Of a stretch of DNA of 64,000 bases, positions 28,875-38,541 are shown in pieces. A model generated the notes under the pieces. It did not search any database. It had not been told where the DNA came from and worked only from the letters and a program-made list of their open reading frames with translations. The stretch covers positions 744,001-808,000 of the forward strand of contig NZ_JAEMQH010000001.1 in the NCBI RefSeq assembly GCF_016820575.1, given 5' to 3'. Origin of the DNA: Marinobacter sediminum (GTDB lineage: Bacteria; Pseudomonadota; Gammaproteobacteria; Pseudomonadales; Oleiphilaceae). The stretch's first letter is position 1; every line of letters starts with the position of its first letter. Made by a program: the position numbers and the translations under genes.

Positions 28875-28986
28875 AAGCCCGGAGAGGATAGGGCTCCCGA
28901 AAACCGCTGCGAGTACATCCATGTACGCTTGCTCTACGCCATCCATGGCTACGAGCATTTTCGGCAGCCCTATCCTCTCCGCGCTT
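28875..28986. repeat. Variable-arm palindromic element, copy D (112 bp)
   Basis: Arms CGGAGAGGATAGGGCT and its complement, extended by AAGC/GCTT past a mismatch. Core reverse orientation and close to copy A, but with both CGGAGC-type direct repeats changed to CGTAGC/CGTAGA. It lies between the divergent EamA and LysR genes. Confidence 0.9.
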
Positions 28987-29068
28987 CCTGAACTGGTGAT
29001 GGGAGTCTATTTAAGTTTAAATATCCGATAAAATGATGTTTATTCACCACTCATTAGAAAATTAGATA

Positions 29069-30016
29069 ATGAAGCTGCCACCGCTGAAATCATTGCCGGT
29101 CTTTGAGGCTGTCGCCCGACTCAATAGCTTTTCGCTGGCTGCCCATGAGCTGGCGGTCAGTCAGAGTGCGGTCAGTCACCAGATAAAACAGCTGGAGACC
29201 TATTTGGGAGAGAAGCTGTTCTGGCGCAGCGGCCGAACCCTGACGCTGACCGATGAGGGTCGGCAGTATCTGGAGAGCATCAGTTCGGCACTGCTGCAGA
29301 TTGAGCGTGCCAGTGAACAGTTACTGGGGCATGAAGAGTCACGGTTGCGACTGTCGGTGTTCAGTTCCTTTGCGGTGCGCTGGTTGGCGCCGCGGCTGCC
29401 GGAGCTGCAGCGCACGCACCCGCAGGTGGAGCTGTCGTTGGAAATGAGCAGCGAGAACCCGGTATTGTCGGACCGGGTGGCGGACTGTTTTATCACCATC
29501 AAACCGGATTCGCCGGCTTTCAGTTATGAGCTGCTTTACAAGGAGCGGCTGTTCCCGGTGTGCAGTCAGGATTTCTGGCAGCGGATCCGTCGGGAATTGG
29601 TGCTGGATGATGTGTCGGGTGATGTGGATTCGGTGTCGTTAACGCCGCAGCAGGTGGCGTTGTTTCCATTGCTGTCTACCCACAGTATCTATGACAAGCA
29701 GGGGGGTGACTGGGAAGCCTGGTATCAAGAGGCGGGGCTGACGTTGCCCGCGTCCAGTCGTTTGCTGCATTCAAGTCATATGCTGCTGTCGCTGGAGGCG
29801 GCGCGATTTCACCAGGGCATTGCCCTCACCAACGATTACATGCTCAGTACGCGGAAGGATTCGGAAGATTTTGTCCGTCTTCCGTGCCACACGGTGATGA
29901 CCGGCGATGAATTTTTCTTCGCCTGGAAGACCAGCCGGCGCAGCGAGCGCGGCATACAGTTGTTGCGGCGTTGGTTGGTAAGCGCGGCGATCAGTGGAGG
30001 TTTGCGCTCCGACTGA
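29069..30016 (+). CDS. LysR-family regulator (GcvA-like)
   Basis: A 315-residue LysR protein. MKLPPLKSLPVFEAVARLNS and SQSAVSHQIKQLETYLGEKL are the GcvA-type N-terminus and recognition helix. The rest is the effector domain (RLSVFSSFAVRWLAPRLPEL). It is divergent from the DMT transporter, which it probably controls. It ends 15 bp from the convergent ABC permease gene. Confidence 0.88.
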   Translation: MKLPPLKSLPVFEAVARLNSFSLAAHELAVSQSAVSHQIKQLETYLGEKLFWRSGRTLTLTDEGRQYLESISSALLQIERASEQLLGHEESRLRLSVFSSFAVRWLAPRLPELQRTHPQVELSLEMSSENPVLSDRVADCFITIKPDSPAFSYELLYKERLFPVCSQDFWQRIRRELVLDDVSGDVDSVSLTPQQVALFPLLSTHSIYDKQGGDWEAWYQEAGLTLPASSRLLHSSHMLLSLEAARFHQGIALTNDYMLSTRKDSEDFVRLPCHTVMTGDEFFFAWKTSRRSERGIQLLRRWLVSAAISGGLRSD

Positions 30017-30031
30017 TCGCGTATCGGTTAA

Positions 30032-30802
30032 TCAGAGATACTGGTAGCGCAGTAACCGGTGCTTGATGCGTTCGAGGATGACCTGGTCTATCACGGCCGC
30101 CAACACAGCAATGACCAGTATGTTGGTCATCACCCCGGTCATGTCGGCAATCTCGCCGGAGTAGGCGAGGGATTTGCCCAGGCCGGCGCTGAACCCCACG
30201 ATCATTTCTGCTGAGATCAGTGCGCGCCAGGCGTTACCGAAGGCCAACTGGGCGCCGGTGATCAGCTCCGGTGTCACCGCCGGGAAATATACCCGTTTGA
30301 GCATTTGAAGCCGGGACGCGCCCATGACCCGTGCCGCAGAGATGTGCACCTTCTCGACGCTCTCGGTAGCGTTCATCACGCTCAGGGCCGTCGGGAAGAA
30401 GGCGCCAATGGCCACTACCACGATGATGGGCAGGTTGCCGAAGCCCATCAGGATCAGGAACAGGGGCACCCAGGCAATCGAGGGGATCGATTGCAGGATG
30501 ATGATGGCGGCTTTAAGAGTGCTGCGCACCGCATCCAGGGTGCCACCCACCAGTCCGACTACGGTCCCGAGCAGGATGGCCGAGCCGTAGCCAGCGCCAA
30601 GGCGGGTCATGCTATTGCCCAGCCCTTCCCAGAAGGTCGGGCTGTTGAACTCCTCCCACAGGCGCACGAATGCGGCGGGCACGTCCGGCATCAGGAAATC
30701 GGGCAGAAACCAGGCTGCCACCTGCCAGAAGAACAGGATGACAGCAATGGCAACGAGGTAGGCGCGCTTGCTGGCCACCCCGGTGGACTGGTTAGTGCTC
30801 AT
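30032..30802 (-). CDS. ABC transporter permease, nitrate/sulfonate/taurine type
   Basis: A 256-residue inner-membrane permease of the SsuC/TauC/NrtB type, with about six membrane segments. The ATPase-docking EAA loop contains AARVMGASRLQMLKRVYFPA. It is the last gene of a three-gene importer and starts 2 bp after the binding-protein stop codon. Confidence 0.9.
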   Translation of the reverse strand: MSTNQSTGVASKRAYLVAIAVILFFWQVAAWFLPDFLMPDVPAAFVRLWEEFNSPTFWEGLGNSMTRLGAGYGSAILLGTVVGLVGGTLDAVRSTLKAAIIILQSIPSIAWVPLFLILMGFGNLPIIVVVAIGAFFPTALSVMNATESVEKVHISAARVMGASRLQMLKRVYFPAVTPELITGAQLAFGNAWRALISAEMIVGFSAGLGKSLAYSGEIADMTGVMTNILVIAVLAAVIDQVILERIKHRLLRYQYL

Positions 30803-30804
30803 GG

Positions 30805-31794
30805 TTACAGCTCTCGCGCGTTCTGCCAGGACAGATCCAGCAGGGCGTCAACGTTAAACTCCTCGCCCGCTGGCAAGATACCCTGAGCCTGCATGATGCC
30901 GGCCAGCTCCTTCATCCGGGCAATGTCCGCCTCGGTCAGCTTGGCACTGAAATCGTTGGTCTGAATGGCCTGGGTGATCACCTCGGTGGCTGGCACCTTG
31001 CCCTGGTTGCGTGAAGCCACGAACTCGTCCTTGATGAAGTAGTTGGTGATCATCGGTGCGGCCTCGGCGGGCTGGTTTTCAAGCATGTCGATGGCCTCGC
31101 GTTGGGCATCCAATGCAGCCCAGAGCACGTCCTTACGTTTCTCCAGGGTTTCTGCCGAGGTAATCACCACCATGCACGGGAACGGCCAGACTTCGCCAAT
31201 CTCGTAGATCTGCTTCACCGGCGCGACCAGCTGAGCGATGCGATCGTACGGCTCGAACAGGAACGCCGCGTCAACTCGACCACCGACCAGGGACTGAACG
31301 GCAACCGCCGGCGCCACGCCCATGATGTTCAGATCGTTTGGCTGCAGGCCGGCGTTGTCCAGCATGACACCCTTGAGCACGATATCGGCGGTGCTGCCCT
31401 GTTTCTGGGAGGCGAGGTTCTTGCCTTTCAGGTCGGCGACCGACTCAATGCCGGAATCCTCACGAACCAGCAAGGAGTGATAGCCGCGCTGGGCACCACC
31501 GACGATTTTCAAATCGGCACCGCGGGACGCCCAGGTAAAGGCGTTGGAGAAACCCAGTACACCAATATCGAGTTGGCCGCCTACAATGCCCTTGATCAGG
31601 TCGGTGCCTGAACTGAATTCGATCAGCTTAGCGTCCAGACCGTACTTCTCATAGAGCCCTGCCTCGTAGGCAAGCATGGCCTGGGCGTCGTCCATGACCC
31701 GGACATAGCCGACCCGGAATTCTTCGGCGGAATGGGCTGGGCTGGCAATGGCCAGGGCCAGGGCCAGAATGGCTGAAATGAACCAGCGGATCAT
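30805..31794 (-). CDS. ABC transporter periplasmic substrate-binding protein, NMT1/TauA type
   Basis: A 329-residue binding protein with signal peptide (MIRWFISAILALALAIASPAHSA in two pieces: hydrophobic core and AHSA cleavage site). It has the type 2 fold with RVGYVRVMDDAQAMLAYEAG, SSGTDLIKGIVGGQLDIGV and VQSLVGGRVDAAFLFEPYD, as in taurine, sulfonate, nitrate and pyrimidine-precursor binders. Its gene overlaps the ATPase gene by 4 bp. No sulfonate monooxygenase is nearby, so the ligand is open. Confidence 0.88.
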   Translation of the reverse strand: MIRWFISAILALALAIASPAHSAEEFRVGYVRVMDDAQAMLAYEAGLYEKYGLDAKLIEFSSGTDLIKGIVGGQLDIGVLGFSNAFTWASRGADLKIVGGAQRGYHSLLVREDSGIESVADLKGKNLASQKQGSTADIVLKGVMLDNAGLQPNDLNIMGVAPAVAVQSLVGGRVDAAFLFEPYDRIAQLVAPVKQIYEIGEVWPFPCMVVITSAETLEKRKDVLWAALDAQREAIDMLENQPAEAAPMITNYFIKDEFVASRNQGKVPATEVITQAIQTNDFSAKLTEADIARMKELAGIMQAQGILPAGEEFNVDALLDLSWQNAREL

Positions 31795-32561
31795 ACGGTT
31801 TCTCCTTTCTCTACACTGGGTGAAGTGGTTTCGGTGTCGATACCGAGCAAGTTCAGGACGTCGCGACGAATGTCGGCAAACGCGGATAGGTCATGGGTCT
31901 TCGGAATGTGGCCCAGGGTGATTTCTTTCAATACGGTGGCCGGGCGGTTGCTGAAGACCAGCACCCGGTCGGCCAGGTACAGCGCCTCGTCGACATCGTG
32001 AGTCACCAGCACCACGGTGGGCCGCTCCGCTTCAATCAGATCTTTGAGCACACTTTGCAGGGTCATCCGGGTCAGGGCATCGAGGGCACCGAAAGGTTCG
32101 TCCAGCAGCAACACCTGAGGCCGGGCGATAAACGCACGGGCGAGGGCGCAGCGCTGGCGCATGCCGCCAGACACCTGATGTGGGTAATACTCTTCAAACC
32201 CGGACAGCTTGACCCGCGCCAGCCACTTGCGGGCTTCCTCCTGGGCGGTCTGCTTGGGCTGATCCTGAAACTCCAGGGCCAGCGCAACGTTTTCAATCAG
32301 GGTCATCCACGGGTAAAGGGCATGCTCCTGAAACACCAGAGTCCGTTCCGGTGACGGCTTACTGACGGGTTTGCCATCGGCGGTCAGTGTGCCGGTGGAG
32401 GCACTCTGCAGGCCCGCTACCATATGCAGCAGCGTGGATTTGCCGCAGCCAGAGGGGCCAACCAGAGCGACGATTTCACCGGTCTCGATGAGTGTGTCAA
32501 ATTGTTTAATAACGCTCAGATCACCGAAGGATTTGGTAACCTGTCTGAACTGGAGTTCCAT
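31791..32561 (-). CDS. ABC transporter ATPase, nitrate/sulfonate/taurine type
   Basis: A 256-residue ATP-binding subunit. Walker A GPSGCGKST, signature SGGMRQRCALARAF, Walker B VLLLDEPFGALD and the switch VTHDVDEAL are all present. It is the first gene of the importer operon (ATPase, binding protein, permease), divergent from the small RcnB-like gene. Confidence 0.92.
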   Translation of the reverse strand: MELQFRQVTKSFGDLSVIKQFDTLIETGEIVALVGPSGCGKSTLLHMVAGLQSASTGTLTADGKPVSKPSPERTLVFQEHALYPWMTLIENVALALEFQDQPKQTAQEEARKWLARVKLSGFEEYYPHQVSGGMRQRCALARAFIARPQVLLLDEPFGALDALTRMTLQSVLKDLIEAERPTVVLVTHDVDEALYLADRVLVFSNRPATVLKEITLGHIPKTHDLSAFADIRRDVLNLLGIDTETTSPSVEKGETV

Positions 32562-32687
32562 ATAACCTGCCGGAATATATTTATATTCTTAAATGGAATA
32601 ACAAGTGGTCATTTTATAAGTACGTTGAGGACGAAAAAAGTGATTACTGCATCTTTGTCCCATGCTTCTGATTAAGTAGAGGTATTT

Positions 32688-32993
32688 ATGAAGTTTTACG
32701 TCACCGCACTGTTACTGGCCGGTGCTTTGGGGGCCTCGTCGGCCTTGGCCGAGTCGTCCCATGGCGGTCAGCTGCCTCCGGGCTTGCAGAAAAAAGTTGA
32801 GCGTGGGCAGCCGTTGCCTCCGGGGTGGCAGAAAAAGCTGAATTACCGGGAAGGTGATTACTTTGATCGGGAGTTGTTGCGCTACGGACAAGTGCGGGAT
32901 ATTGGCAACAATCGACAGCGGATTGAAATTGAGGACCGGATTTACACGGTGATCAAGGAGACTCGCGAGATTATCGACGTCTTGGATCGATGA
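32688..32993 (+). CDS. Small secreted RcnB/CigR-like protein
   Basis: A 101-residue protein with signal peptide (to about ALAES). The mature part repeats a short motif: LPPGLQKKVERGQPLPPGWQ, then a YFDRELLRYGQV strand and IEDRIYTVIKETREIIDVLD. This fits the RcnB/CigR-type periplasmic fold, some members of which influence metal export or virulence. Function here unknown. Confidence 0.7.
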   Translation: MKFYVTALLLAGALGASSALAESSHGGQLPPGLQKKVERGQPLPPGWQKKLNYREGDYFDRELLRYGQVRDIGNNRQRIEIEDRIYTVIKETREIIDVLDR

Positions 32994-33003
32994 CGAGCCA
33001 TTG

Positions 33004-33036
33004 CTGACCGGGCCATCCACTGACGGGCCCGGTCGG
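33004..33036. terminator. Hairpin terminator between RcnB-like gene and fadE
   Basis: Stem GACCGGGCC/GGCCCGGTC (9 bp, plus C-G and G-T closures) with an 11-base loop, followed by GGGTTTGTCGTTTATT. It lies between convergent stop codons. Confidence 0.7.
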
Positions 33037-33045
33037 GTTTGTCGT

Positions 33046-35547
33046 TTATTCCTTGGCAGGCCTTTCCACGACTTTGCGTTTGCCTTTGGCACAGCGGGAC
33101 AGGGCTTTCAGACCGTCGCCGTCAAAGGCATCCACTCGAATAACGTCGTAGAGCGCGGTTAATGCTTTCTCTAACTGATCGCACTCATCCGCTTTCACCA
33201 CGCCCTGGGCACAGGCCCAATCGACCAGTTCCTTGCGCTGATGTCCCATCAGCAGGGCAATGCCATCGATTTCGTCTTCGTTCCGATTGCGTACCGCGTC
33301 GTGCAACCGCGCACGCATGTCGGCGGTGTCGTGGGCCAACTTGTAGGCGTTCAGTACCCGGCCCAGTGGATCCTCGGGATCCATGGTCACGAAGGCACCC
33401 CGGCTGATGCGCTGACGCACCGGAGTATCCTTGACGATGCTTTCGGCAACCTGGGCGCCCAGACGATCATCGGGGCCGTTCAGGCCGGTCGCACCAAGGG
33501 GGAACACCAGTAATCGCAGGGGCCAGCGCAGCAGGCGCACCGGGAAGTTGATGATGGCATCGCGCATGGCGGCCTGAAGATCGCGCAGGCAGGTCTGCAG
33601 AGACCATTCCACCAGCGGCCGCTGGTCCTCGGGGTAGCCTTCTTCATGCCACTGTTTGATCACGGCGGTGGCGTAGTACAGGTGGGTCAGGCAGTCCGCC
33701 ATCCGACCGGACAGCCGCTGCCGGGCCTTGAGGCCGCCGCCAACGCTGAGCAGAGTGACGTCGGTCATCAGGGAGAATGCGGCCGAGAACCGGGCCAGTT
33801 GCCGATAGCTCGACTGGATTTCGCCTTGCCGCGGCACCGATTCCAGCCAGCCGCGGGACAGTCCGAGCACCAGAGCCCGGAGGGCGTTGCGGGTGGTGTG
33901 GGCCAGGTGGCGGTAGAAGATGCCGTCGAACTTCCGGACCGCCTCGTCCTCGTTGTCCATGCCCGCCGCTTCGATTTCCTCAACGATGTAGGGATGGCAG
34001 CGAATCGCGCCCTGGCCAAAGATCATCAGGCTACGGGTGAGAATGTTCGCGCCCTCTACCGTGATACCGATGGGCACGGCCTGATAGGCCCGGGCCAGGA
34101 AGTTACGGGGCCCGGTGATCACGCCTCGGCCCGCCACCACGTCCATGGCGTGGTTGATGACTTCGCGCATCAGGTCGGTGTTGCGGTATTTCAGCACGGC
34201 CGAGGGCACCGAGGGTCGCACTCCGCGGTCGAGCATGCCGGCAGTCAACAGGCGGGCCGCGTCCATCATGTAGGTGTAGCCGGCGATGGGTTCGAGCGCC
34301 TCCTGTACACCCTCGAACTGGCTGATGGAACGGCCAAACTGCTCCCGGGTGTAGGCGTAGGAGCCGGTCGCCAGGCTGGCGACCTTGCCGGCGCCGGTGC
34401 CGAGGGCCGGCAGGGAGATGGAGCGGCCAATGGACAGGCACTCCAGCAGCATGGTCCAGCCCTTGCCCAGCATGTCCTGGCCACCGATCACCTGGTCCAT
34501 GGGGATGAAGACTTCAGTGCCCCAGGTTGGCCCGTTCATGAACACGGTGTTCATCGGCAGGTGCCGGGCGCCGGCATTGACGCCCTCGGTGTCACGGGGC
34601 ACCAGCACACAGGTCACGCCGATATCGTCACTGCCGCCGAGCAGCTTGTCCGGGTCATAGACCTTGATGGCCAGACCAATCAGGGTCGCTACCGGTGCCA
34701 GGGTAATGTAACGCTTGTTCCAGGTGACCTTCAGGCCCAGGACTTCTTCGCCGTTCCACTGGCCCTTGCAGACGATGCCTTTGTCGGGGATGGCGCCAGC
34801 GTCGGAGCCGGCGACCGGAGAGGTCAGGGCAAAGCAGGGAATTTCCTCGCCCTTGGCCAGTCGCGGCAGGTAATGCTGTTTCTGGTCATCCGTACCGTAT
34901 TGCATGAGGAGTTCGCCCGGGCCCAACGAGTTGGGCACCATCACGGTGACGGCCGCCGAGACGCTGCGGGTCGAGATTTTCATGACGATCTCGGAGTGGG
35001 CCGTGTGGGAGAAGCCCAGGCCGCCATCCTCCTTGGGAATTATCAGGCCGAAAAAGCCCTTTTCCTGAATGAATTTCCACACCTTGTCGGGCAGGTCGTA
35101 CTGCTCGTGAGTGATCTTCCAGTCGTCCAGCATGGCGCAGAGTTTCTCGACCGGGCCGTCGAGGAACGCCTGTTCTTCACTGGTGAGGTGAGCCGGTCGG
35201 GCTTCCAGAAGCTTCTTCCAATCCGGATTGCCGGAGAACAGCTCGCCATCCCAGTCCACCGAGCCGGATTTCAGCGCCTGTGCTTCGGTGTCGGACAGGC
35301 TGGGTAGGCGGCTGCGGACCCAGGCCAGAAGCGGACGACTCAGTTTATCGAGACGCAGGTCACCGGGCAGGATCAGAACGAGGGCCAATGCCAGCAACGC
35401 GCCCCCGACAATGATGCTCAGCGGATGCCAATGATCTTGAAACAAGCCGATGACGGTCGCGATCGACAGTACGGTCGCGGCAGTGGTGCCACCGATACCC
35501 AGATAAATCAGGACCAGCGCGCTGAGAAGCAGGAGCAGAACACTCAT
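33046..35547 (-). CDS. fadE: Acyl-CoA dehydrogenase FadE
   Basis: An 833-residue membrane-associated acyl-CoA dehydrogenase, first step of fatty acid beta-oxidation. Two N-terminal hydrophobic segments (residues 1-60) precede the dehydrogenase core, with CFALTSPVAGSDAGAIPD and ECLSIGRSISLPALGTGAGK, and a FadE-specific C-terminal domain. The length is close to E. coli FadE (814). It stands alone, divergent from a chemoreceptor gene. Confidence 0.95.
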   Translation of the reverse strand: MSVLLLLLSALVLIYLGIGGTTAATVLSIATVIGLFQDHWHPLSIIVGGALLALALVLILPGDLRLDKLSRPLLAWVRSRLPSLSDTEAQALKSGSVDWDGELFSGNPDWKKLLEARPAHLTSEEQAFLDGPVEKLCAMLDDWKITHEQYDLPDKVWKFIQEKGFFGLIIPKEDGGLGFSHTAHSEIVMKISTRSVSAAVTVMVPNSLGPGELLMQYGTDDQKQHYLPRLAKGEEIPCFALTSPVAGSDAGAIPDKGIVCKGQWNGEEVLGLKVTWNKRYITLAPVATLIGLAIKVYDPDKLLGGSDDIGVTCVLVPRDTEGVNAGARHLPMNTVFMNGPTWGTEVFIPMDQVIGGQDMLGKGWTMLLECLSIGRSISLPALGTGAGKVASLATGSYAYTREQFGRSISQFEGVQEALEPIAGYTYMMDAARLLTAGMLDRGVRPSVPSAVLKYRNTDLMREVINHAMDVVAGRGVITGPRNFLARAYQAVPIGITVEGANILTRSLMIFGQGAIRCHPYIVEEIEAAGMDNEDEAVRKFDGIFYRHLAHTTRNALRALVLGLSRGWLESVPRQGEIQSSYRQLARFSAAFSLMTDVTLLSVGGGLKARQRLSGRMADCLTHLYYATAVIKQWHEEGYPEDQRPLVEWSLQTCLRDLQAAMRDAIINFPVRLLRWPLRLLVFPLGATGLNGPDDRLGAQVAESIVKDTPVRQRISRGAFVTMDPEDPLGRVLNAYKLAHDTADMRARLHDAVRNRNEDEIDGIALLMGHQRKELVDWACAQGVVKADECDQLEKALTALYDVIRVDAFDGDGLKALSRCAKGKRKVVERPAKE

Positions 35548-35768
35548 GGGTGGATCTCCCTATCATGAATAAATTCAACCGGATCAGTGCCTAACAATCG
35601 ACCAATCTTGGGAGAGTTGCAAGCGGGTGACTCCGCGCCCTGTAAATATTCATGTCAGCAATGCTAAGAAATGTAAAACCTACACATTGTTTTGAGGTTT
35701 GATTGATCTGATTTCTCGGTTTTCGGGAATGAATAGCCTCTCTCAATAAAAACCTGCCCGGAGATCCT

Positions 35769-37412
35769 ATGTTTGGCCCGCTCACTGTCGCAAAACGACT
35801 TGCCCTCGGTTTTGGTCTGATTCTGTTCCTGATGATCGCTGTCAGTCTGATCGGTAACCAGCGCGTAGGATTTATCGACCGGACCCTGACCTCCGTCGAG
35901 GATGGTGCCGCGGTGAAACAGCGCCACGCCATTAACTTCCGGGGTAGTGTGCACGATCGCGCCATCGCCATCCGGGATGCGGTGCTGGTGGACTCGGACC
36001 GGGCGCTGCAGCGCCATCTGGACGACATTGGTCAGCTCAAGGCCTTTTACCGTGACAATGCCCAGGCCATGGACCGGTTGTTCAGCGACGGTGAGCCGTC
36101 CAAGACCGAACGCCAGCTGCTGGTGGCCATCAAGGACATTGAGCGCCGCACACTGGCGCTGACTGACGATCTTCTGGAGCAACGGCAAGCCGGAAATATT
36201 GAGGGTGCCCAGCGGTTCCTGCTCGACCAGGTCGCGGGCGGCTACACCGAATGGCTGGCCCGGGTGAATGACTTTATCGATTATCAGGAAGACGTCATTG
36301 CCGAGGACGTCGAGGCGGTTCGGGCCACGGCAAGTAACTTCAATACGCTGAATTTGATGGTGACCGGCGCTTCGGTTCTGCTCGGCGCGTTTATCGCCTG
36401 GGTCATCATTCGACGTCTCCGGCGCACCTTGGGTGCAGAGCCGGAAGAGGTATCCGAGGCCATTCGCCAGCTGTCGGCCGGCGTACTCGATCAGAACATT
36501 CAGACCCGTTACCCGAACAGCGTCATGGGAGCGTTGCAAGACACGGTGAAGCAGTTGGCCGGGATCATTCGGGAAGTCCGTTCGGCGGCTGAGGAGTTGT
36601 CTACCGCATCCTCGGAGCTGGAATCTACCTCTGACAGCAACAGTCAACAGATCCGGATGCAGGCCAGTGAGGCCGAGCAGATGGCGACGGCGGTCAACCA
36701 GATGGCGGCCACGGTCAATGAGGTGTCCGGGTTTGCGGCCAACGCTGCTACGGCCACCCAGAAGGCTGATCAGGAGGTTGAAAGTGGTAACCGGGTGGTT
36801 CAGGAGACCGCAACGTCTATTGGTGACCTGGCGGAAACCCTGGAAAAAGCCGCTGAAAGCGTACACCGGGTGTCGTCCGACAGCGCTAATATCGAGAAGA
36901 TCATTGAGGTAATCAACGCCATCGCCGAACAGACCAACCTGCTGGCGTTGAATGCGGCCATCGAGGCCGCCCGGGCAGGAACTCATGGTCGCGGCTTTGC
37001 CGTGGTGGCGGACGAAGTGCGTTCTCTAGCATCGCGTACTCAGGATTCGACCCGTGAAATCCAGGAGATGATCGGCACCCTGCAGGCGGGCGCAACCGCG
37101 GCCGCCAATGTCATGGAAAGCAGTCGCCAGTTGGCCGGCTCGACGGTAGAGAAAACCCGGGAGGCGGAAGAGTCCCTGGGCCGTATCCGACGCGAAGTCG
37201 GTGCAATCAACGACATGAACGCCCAGATTGCCAGTGCTTCCGAGGAGCAGAGTTCGGTGGCAGAAGAGGTTAACCGCAACATTAGCCGTATTCACGACGG
37301 CACGGTGCAAACCTCAGCCGGTTCGGAACAGGTCGCAGGCGCCAGCCGCGACCTGGCGGTGCTGGCTGGTCAGCTGCGGTCCCGGGTCAGCGTGTTCCGC
37401 ATCAAGGCCTGA
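35769..37412 (+). CDS. Methyl-accepting chemotaxis protein
   Basis: A 547-residue chemoreceptor. Membrane segment 1 is at residues 10-28 and segment 2 at about 195-215 ([19 protein letters not shown]), with a four-helix-bundle periplasmic sensor between. The cytoplasmic part has a HAMP-like region and the signalling tip [18 protein letters not shown] followed by [15 protein letters not shown]. There is no C-terminal CheR-binding pentapeptide. Ligand unknown. No other chemotaxis gene is nearby, so it is an orphan receptor. Confidence 0.92.
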   Translation: MFGPLTVAKRLALGFGLILFLMIAVSLIGNQRVGFIDRTLTSVEDGAAVKQRHAINFRGSVHDRAIAIRDAVLVDSDRALQRHLDDIGQLKAFYRDNAQAMDRLFSDGEPSKTERQLLVAIKDIERRTLALTDDLLEQRQAGNIEGAQRFLLDQVAGGYTEWLARVNDFIDYQEDVIAEDVEAVRATASNFNTLNLMVTGASVLLGAFIAWVIIRRLRRTLGAEPEEVSEAIRQLSAGVLDQNIQTRYPNSVMGALQDTVKQLAGIIREVRSAAEELSTASSELESTSDSNSQQIRMQASEAEQMATAVNQMAATVNEVSGFAANAATATQKADQEVESGNRVVQETATSIGDLAETLEKAAESVHRVSSDSANIEKIIEVINAIAEQTNLLALNAAIEAARAGTHGRGFAVVADEVRSLASRTQDSTREIQEMIGTLQAGATAAANVMESSRQLAGSTVEKTREAEESLGRIRREVGAINDMNAQIASASEEQSSVAEEVNRNISRIHDGTVQTSAGSEQVAGASRDLAVLAGQLRSRVSVFRIKA

Positions 37413-37427
37413 ATCCGGGCCAGCCGC

Positions 37428-38315
37428 TCAGATATAGCCCTGGGCGAACACCAAGCCGAGCACGATGGGTATGACTACCAGGCTGCCCAGGTTACTCAGC
37501 AACACCAGGGACGCCACTTTGTGGGGTTCCTGGCGGTACTGCTCGGCCACCATGTAGTTCAACACGGCCGGTGGCAGGGCGGCGAACACCCAGAGTGAGG
37601 CGACTTGCAGCCCGGGCAGGTCCAGTAACTCGATCATCGGCCAGGCCAGGATCAGGCCGCTGGCAGGGCAGGCGATGGCGCCCAGCATGCCCAGCTTCCA
37701 ATCACTGAAATCGACATCCAGCATGCGAACGCCCAGGGCGAACAGCATCAGCGGAATACACACACCACCGAGCATGTTCAGGGTCTCCAGCAGCCATTCC
37801 GGCAGCGGCACGCCACCGAGATTGACCGCGAGCCCGGCAATACTGGCAAACACGATGGGCAATTTCAGGCGCTGGACGATGGAGGTGTGCGGGTCGAGCA
37901 TGTACAGCCCGACCGAGAAGTGCAGCAGCATTTCGACAATGAACAGCACCACCGCAGCAGGCAGGGCGGCGTCGCCGAAGGCCAGCACCAGCAAAGGAAT
38001 GCCCATGTTGCCGGAGTTATTGAACATCATCGGCGGCAGGAAGGTCTTCAGGTTCAGTTTCAGTACCTTGGCCACCGGGTAGAGAATAATGCCGGAACCC
38101 AGCACCACCACGGTCGCGGCCAGGGCCAGCTGGGCGTACTCCTGCAGTGGCGCCTGCTGGTCCGCCAGCACGGCAAACACCAGCATGGGCACAAACAGCT
38201 CCATGTTGAGAATGTTCAGGCCCTGAATATCCGGTGTCCGGTAGCGGCCGTAGAGTGCGCCGCAGCCGGCGATAACGAACACCGGCAGCATGGTGGAAAG
38301 GATTTGAGCAATCAT
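37428..38315 (-). CDS. AEC-family (auxin efflux carrier) transporter
   Basis: A 295-residue membrane protein with about ten helices, of the AEC/MleP family of bile-acid-transporter-like fold. Typical segments are FVIAGCGALYGRYR, MFNNSGNMGIPLLVLAFGD and LSNLGSLVVIPIVLGLVF. Members move malate, malonate or other organic acids. ATG 38315 was chosen over the TTG one codon earlier. Substrate not assigned. Confidence 0.85.
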   Translation of the reverse strand: MIAQILSTMLPVFVIAGCGALYGRYRTPDIQGLNILNMELFVPMLVFAVLADQQAPLQEYAQLALAATVVVLGSGIILYPVAKVLKLNLKTFLPPMMFNNSGNMGIPLLVLAFGDAALPAAVVLFIVEMLLHFSVGLYMLDPHTSIVQRLKLPIVFASIAGLAVNLGGVPLPEWLLETLNMLGGVCIPLMLFALGVRMLDVDFSDWKLGMLGAIACPASGLILAWPMIELLDLPGLQVASLWVFAALPPAVLNYMVAEQYRQEPHKVASLVLLSNLGSLVVIPIVLGLVFAQGYI

Positions 38316-38541
38316 CAATGGCTCCGACTAGAAACAGATGTGCTGTCAGGTAAACGGTTAGGTTCGCAAGTATTGAGCGGTTTAGGCAAGCACTATTGGC
38401 GCGTGTTCGACCAATAGCCGACTTCTGTCCATATCGCCGACCGTATTCTCCGTGCACAGTCGTCCTCGGTTGCGGTGGCCGTGCCCTGGCTCCACAATAC
38501 CGGCAAACATAGCCCATGTTTCCGTCAGTCAGGAGTGATTT

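Noticed and set aside
33646-35307. A 553-codon open frame opposite fadE
   Set aside because: Antisense shadow of fadE with no family features.
35664-36986. A 440-codon open frame opposite the chemoreceptor
   Set aside because: Antisense shadow of a clear methyl-accepting chemotaxis protein.
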